Shown here: piece by piece, positions 6,266-9,410 of the stretch
Layout of the letters: every line of letters begins with the position of its first letter
How positions within the stretch are numbered: position 1 is the first letter of the stretch
From: Alistipes sp. CAG:268
GTDB lineage: Bacteria > Bacteroidota > Bacteroidia > Bacteroidales > Rikenellaceae
DNA length: 9,410 nt
NCBI GenBank assembly: GCA_000434235.1
Contig: FR892020.1
Span: forward strand, 45,163-54,572
Direction: 5' to 3'
Notes under the pieces: model-generated
What the model saw: only the letters and a program-made list of their open reading frames with translations
What the model was told of the DNA's origin: nothing
Databases searched by the model: none
Position numbers and translations under genes: made by a program

Positions 6266-7138
6266 ATGAAAACTGCGCTATTTCTTTACAACCCCCAGTC
6301 GGGGAAGGGACGCATCGATCGTTGCGTCGGCGAGATCTGTACGGTGTTCGGCGCCTACGGTTACGAGGTGCGGCCCCAGGAGGTCGATTTCGACACGAAT
6401 CCGTTCGATGGCAACGAAACGATCGACCTGATGGTCGTGGCGGGCGGCGACGGGTCGGTGAACTTCGTGCTGAATGCCATGAAACGCAAGGGACTCGATA
6501 TCCCGATCGGCGTGATTCCGGCCGGTACGGCCAACGACTTTGCCGGGGCGCTCGGCATGTCGCCCGAGCCGTTGGAGGCGGCCCGCCAGATCGCCTCGGG
6601 GGTCGAGCAGCGGGTCGATTGCGGCCGGGTGAACGACCTCTATTTTGTCAATATCTTCAGTTTCGGGATCTTCACCACCACCTCGCAGCGCACGTCCGAC
6701 GAGCGCAAGCACCGCATCGGCCGCCTGGCCTACATCATCGAGGGGGTCAAGGAGGTGACCTCGATGCATGCCGTGCCGCTGGAGATCGAGGCCGACGGCG
6801 AACGTTTCGATCTCCGTTCGCTGATGGTGCTGATTTTCAACGGCGAGACCGCCGGAGGCTTCCACCTGGCGCGGCGTTCGTCGATCCGCGACGGACTGCT
6901 CGACTGCATCCTGCTCGAGAAGAAGAACATCCTCCACTCGACTTTCGCCATGGGGCAGTACCTGCTGGGCGGCAATCCGAAGATCGTGCGGCACCTGCAG
7001 GCGCGTCGGATCGATATCCGCTCGACGGTCAATGAGCCGACCGACGTGGACGGACAGCGCGGAGCCGAGTTCCCGCTGCACATCGAGTGTCTGCCGGGTG
7101 CCTTGCGCGTACAGTGCCCGCCCGCGGCCGGGGAGTGA
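6266..7138 (+). CDS. YegS/diacylglycerol kinase-family lipid kinase (290 aa)
   Basis: A soluble or membrane-associated kinase that would use ATP to phosphorylate a lipid such as diacylglycerol, in phospholipid turnover or modification; the substrate cannot be read from the sequence. The N-terminal catalytic domain shows NPQSGKG (9-15), VAGGDGSVNFV (58-68, usually GGDGTxNEV) and IPAGTANDFA (84-93). The C-terminal beta-sandwich shows FNGETAGGF (191-199), the DGLLDCILL segment (209-217) and DVDGQ (260-264). The last matches the family's usual DGE with Gln in place of Glu. Length is normal for the family. It lies 107 bases after apbE with no promoter box between, so it is probably co-transcribed with it. 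The apbE frameshift could have a polar effect on it. Confidence 0.9.
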   Translation: MKTALFLYNPQSGKGRIDRCVGEICTVFGAYGYEVRPQEVDFDTNPFDGNETIDLMVVAGGDGSVNFVLNAMKRKGLDIPIGVIPAGTANDFAGALGMSPEPLEAARQIASGVEQRVDCGRVNDLYFVNIFSFGIFTTTSQRTSDERKHRIGRLAYIIEGVKEVTSMHAVPLEIEADGERFDLRSLMVLIFNGETAGGFHLARRSSIRDGLLDCILLEKKNILHSTFAMGQYLLGGNPKIVRHLQARRIDIRSTVNEPTDVDGQRGAEFPLHIECLPGALRVQCPPAAGE

Positions 7139-7175
7139 GTGGCCCGGTAGTCCATCCTTGCGTCCTCTCCCCGGC
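7127..7175 (+). terminator. Possible terminator of the apbE-lipid kinase transcript
   Basis: GCCGGGGA (7127-7134, overlapping the end of the lipid kinase gene) is complementary to TCCCCGGC (7168-7175), which is followed directly by TTTTC. The 33-base loop is large for an intrinsic terminator, so this is tentative. Nothing better ends this transcript before the AraC promoter. Confidence 0.35.
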
Positions 7176-7224
7176 TTTTCAGGGGCGCGAGAGTGATCTG
7201 GGAGGCCCTTTTCGGCATTTTCCG

Positions 7225-7256
7225 TTTGGTCGTTTGGCGGGAATTCGTTATATTTG
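7225..7256 (+). promoter_or_regulatory. Promoter of the AraC-family gene
   Basis: TTTG (7225-7228), exactly 20 bases, then TATATTTG (7249-7256) matches the Bacteroidetes promoter in full. The -7 box and spacing are the same as at the OmpA/TPR gene. Transcription would start near 7262, about 16 bases before the ATG at 7278. Confidence 0.75.
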
Positions 7257-7277
7257 TCGGAAAGCGTGATTGATTAC

Positions 7278-8201
7278 ATGGCGGAGCACGGCAAAACGGG
7301 ACGCGCGGCGCACGACAGTGGCCGCGAGAGTCTGCACAAGGTCTCCATCTCCCGGATCAAGAAGGAGATGAGTGACGTATTTTATCTTTCGGACGATCTG
7401 GTGATTGCGACCCTCTCGGCGCAGAACAACACGACGTCCGACTATCCGGCGACGATCGACGGATTTTCGGCCATCATCATGATGGCAGGCGAGGCCACCG
7501 TCTCGATCGACATGAAGACCTATCAGGTGCGGCCCAACACGATCGTCTTCTTCAATCCCAACAGCATCATCCGCACGATCAAATGTTCTTCGAATGCTGC
7601 GGCCTATTTTCTGGCCTTCTCGAAGTCGTTCGTCAATGAGATCCAGATCGATCTCTCGACTTCGCTGCCCGTCTACATGCGTTTCGGCAAGGCCCCGCTG
7701 CTTCCCGTGACGCCGCAGGACGTCGAGGAGATCCGGCAGCTGTTCCAGATGATCAAGACGATGCTGCGCAGCGACAAGGAGCGCTACCGCCACGAGATCA
7801 TCCGCACGCTCTTCACCACGGCCTTCTATATCATCACCGAGATCAACCAGCGCGAGCGGACCGATACGGTCAAGCAGGGGCGCTGCGAGGTGCTCTTCAA
7901 CGAGTTCATGTCGCTGCTCCAGCGTTACAACAAGCAGGAGCGGAACGTGAGCTTCTATGCCAAGCAGCTCAACATCACGCCCAAATACCTCTCCTCGGTG
8001 GTCAAGGAGGTGAGCGGCAAGACCGCCGCCCGGTGGATCGACGAATCGGTGATCCTCGAGGCAAAGACCCTGCTGAAGTATTCGGGCATGAGCATCCAGG
8101 AGATCGCCTACCACCTGAACTTCTCGACGCAGTCCTTCTTCGGCAAGTATTTCAAGCAGCATACCGGCACTTCGCCCTCGCGTTACAAGCGCAAGGGGTA
8201 G
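7278..8201 (+). CDS. AraC-family transcriptional regulator (307 aa)
   Basis: A DNA-binding regulator with the usual AraC layout. Residues about 40-130 form a cupin-like ligand or dimer domain (beta strands DGFSAIIMMAGEATVSIDMKTY, then VRPNTIVFFNPN), and 145-200 a helical linker. Two helix-turn-helix motifs follow: 224-245 (VSFYAKQLNITPKYLSSVVKE) and 272-293 (SIQEIAYHLNFSTQSFFGKYF), ending in the conserved HTGTSPSRYK. The ATG at 7278 was chosen because the in-frame TTG at 7254 lies inside the -7 box and cannot be in the mRNA; a GTG at 7266 is possible but less likely. It has its own promoter, and a terminator follows. Its targets and ligand are unknown. It is convergent with the GH57 gene and downstream of the lipid kinase gene, but neighbours of AraC genes are not always their targets. 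Confidence 0.93.
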   Translation: MAEHGKTGRAAHDSGRESLHKVSISRIKKEMSDVFYLSDDLVIATLSAQNNTTSDYPATIDGFSAIIMMAGEATVSIDMKTYQVRPNTIVFFNPNSIIRTIKCSSNAAAYFLAFSKSFVNEIQIDLSTSLPVYMRFGKAPLLPVTPQDVEEIRQLFQMIKTMLRSDKERYRHEIIRTLFTTAFYIITEINQRERTDTVKQGRCEVLFNEFMSLLQRYNKQERNVSFYAKQLNITPKYLSSVVKEVSGKTAARWIDESVILEAKTLLKYSGMSIQEIAYHLNFSTQSFFGKYFKQHTGTSPSRYKRKG

Positions 8202-8225
8202 TGTTGCAGAACGGTGATTCGACAG

Positions 8226-8257
8226 CGAGGCCCGCATCCGAAAGGATGCGGGCCTCG
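8226..8257. terminator. Strong bidirectional terminator between the AraC and GH57 genes
   Basis: CGAGGCCCGCATCC and its exact complement form a 14-bp stem around a GAAA tetraloop of the GNRA class. ACA and TGT at its feet can extend it after a small bulge. It lies 24 bases past the AraC stop and 24 bases past the GH57 stop, so it serves both. U-runs are short on both sides (TCTGTTT after it on the plus strand). Confidence 0.85.
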
Positions 8258-8281
8258 TCTGTTTCAGTGTGTTCCGTCGCG

Positions 8282-9410
8282 CTATTTGCGCTTCGAGGCG
8301 GCTTTGGCTGCTACGGCCTTGTCCAACTCGATGATGAAGTCCGAGAGGACGTTCATGTAGTTGATGAAGGCGTCGTAGGCCGAGTCGTAGGGGTTGAAGT
8401 AGGAGTGCACGTCTCCGTCCGAAAGCCACTTCGTCGCCATGTAGTAGAAGTGGTCGGAGGTCTGCATGAAACTCCACACATAGTCGAAATCGGGGCTCTT
8501 CAGCGCGGCGATCTTCTCCTTCTGTGCATAGAGTTTCGAGAAGGCTTCGTTCTGGAGTTCATTGCCGAGCCATGCCGTCACGTCGCGCTCCTCGTCGGCC
8601 CACGACATCACGTGCGGGCAGTGGAGCACCGAGACGGGCTGGTACTTCTTGGCGGCTTCGCTCACCGTGGCGAACTCCAGCTGGCCCTTCTGCGCGAGGA
8701 TGGCCTTCGGCAGGGCGCGCATGAATTCGAAGATGCCCGTATCGGCGGTCTGGTGCTCGCCGAAGGTCTCGTAGTCCATGAAGAGGTTGATCACTTCGCC
8801 AGGGGTCTCTTCCGACGAGAGCCACTTCACGTACTTGTCGGCCGTCAGCGGCCACTGATCCCAACTCTGGTTCGAGAAGCGGAAGGCGATGTCGTCCGAG
8901 AGTTTGTAGTTGCGCAGCAGCAGACGGAGTTTCTGGTCTACGGCGTTGGCGTAGACGTAGTTGGGCGACTTCCAGCCCAGCACGTGCTTGGCTCCCTCGG
9001 CAAGCATCGTGCGGAAGCCCATCTCGGCGACCATGGCGCCGATGTCGTCCGAGTAGATCAGCTCCGTATTGCGGAAGGCCGTGGGTTTCACGCCGAACTC
9101 CTTCTTGAGCATGGCGGTATGGAGCTTGACCTGCTCGACGAAGTCCTCCTTCGACGCAAGCGATGCGAGCGAGTGGGAGTAGGTCTCGGCGAGGAACTCC
9201 ACGCAGCCCGTGGCGGCGAGCTCCTTGAACGAGTCGAGGACCTCGGGGGCATAGGCCCGCATCTGTTCGACGGCGATTCCCGTGATGGAGAACGAGCAGC
9301 GGAATTTACCCTTGTTTTCCTTGATGAGCTTAAGCAGCAGGGCGTTCATCGGCAGGTAGCACTGCCGGGCCACCTTCTGCATGATGGAGCGGTTCAACAG
9401 GGCGTCCCGG
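8282..9410 (-). CDS. Glycoside hydrolase family 57 (alpha-amylase-like), N-terminus beyond the window
   Basis: A cytosolic alpha-glucan-active enzyme of the GH57 type; substrates in this family are starch, glycogen or maltodextrins, and the exact one is not shown here. About 375 codons are visible, and the frame stays open to the right edge (RDALLNRSIMQKVA). A TTG at 9397 is therefore not the start. Perhaps 30-90 residues, including the HQP motif, lie outside. Visible family signatures are SITGIAVEQM, FRNTELIYSDDIG (its Glu, codon 9062-9064, is the expected nucleophile), LAEGAKHVLGWKSPNYVY and NLFMDYETFGEHQ (its Asp, codon 8774-8776, is the expected acid/base). The last 20 residues are Ala/Lys-rich. 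In Bacteroidetes such genes often sit near glycogen-synthase or debranching genes, so a partner may lie upstream, off-window. Confidence 0.9.
   Translation of the reverse strand, partial: RDALLNRSIMQKVARQCYLPMNALLLKLIKENKGKFRCSFSITGIAVEQMRAYAPEVLDSFKELAATGCVEFLAETYSHSLASLASKEDFVEQVKLHTAMLKKEFGVKPTAFRNTELIYSDDIGAMVAEMGFRTMLAEGAKHVLGWKSPNYVYANAVDQKLRLLLRNYKLSDDIAFRFSNQSWDQWPLTADKYVKWLSSEETPGEVINLFMDYETFGEHQTADTGIFEFMRALPKAILAQKGQLEFATVSEAAKKYQPVSVLHCPHVMSWADEERDVTAWLGNELQNEAFSKLYAQKEKIAALKSPDFDYVWSFMQTSDHFYYMATKWLSDGDVHSYFNPYDSAYDAFINYMNVLSDFIIELDKAVAAKAASKRK

Noticed and set aside
6395..6415. PFDGN in the lipid kinase resembling the PFDGN of the apbE repeat
   Set aside because: The match is five residues with differing codons and no wider similarity, so it is most likely chance.
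7248..8477. A 409-codon minus-strand frame opposite the AraC gene
   Set aside because: It runs through the AraC gene, the terminator and into GH57 in another frame. Its Arg/His/Leu-rich translation matches no family I know.

Overview
The window looks like a GC-rich member of the Bacteroidales, most like Alistipes. Candidate promoters have the Bacteroidetes form (TTTG, about 20 bases, then TAnnTTTG). Most starts lack a Shine-Dalgarno sequence and sit behind AT-rich leaders. The best-recognised proteins (S15, PNPase, an OmpA-like/TPR lipoprotein, a GH57 amylase-like enzyme) also fit this group. The genus is inference; no marker in the window settles it.

Left part, minus strand (1-5003): the 5' end of a probable deoC runs off the left edge. 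Next comes a terminator and a large OmpA-like/TPR lipoprotein gene with a strong promoter. Then come pnp (PNPase) and rpsO (ribosomal protein S15). The rpsO-pnp order is the old conserved arrangement, with a hairpin between the two genes. The hairpin that probably ends the pnp transcript lies against the lipoprotein promoter, so the terminator's U-tract and the -33 box share bases.

Middle, plus strand (5088-8201): divergent from rpsO is an apbE-type gene (FAD:protein FMN transferase). It is broken by an imperfect 32-bp tandem duplication; removing one copy restores a 339-residue lipoprotein exactly. Downstream, probably in the same transcript, is a YegS/diacylglycerol-kinase-family lipid kinase. 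After that comes an AraC-family regulator with its own near-consensus promoter.

Right part, minus strand (8282-9410): a GH57 alpha-amylase-type gene converges on the AraC gene, with a strong GAAA-loop bidirectional terminator between them. Its 5' end lies beyond the window.

Most of the window is ordinary chromosomal housekeeping and envelope or carbohydrate genes. I see no CRISPR array, tRNA, rRNA, insertion sequence, phage or defence module, and no clear sign of a new system. The most notable item is the apbE tandem duplication. The overlapped terminator/promoter and the OmpA-TPR lipoprotein follow.
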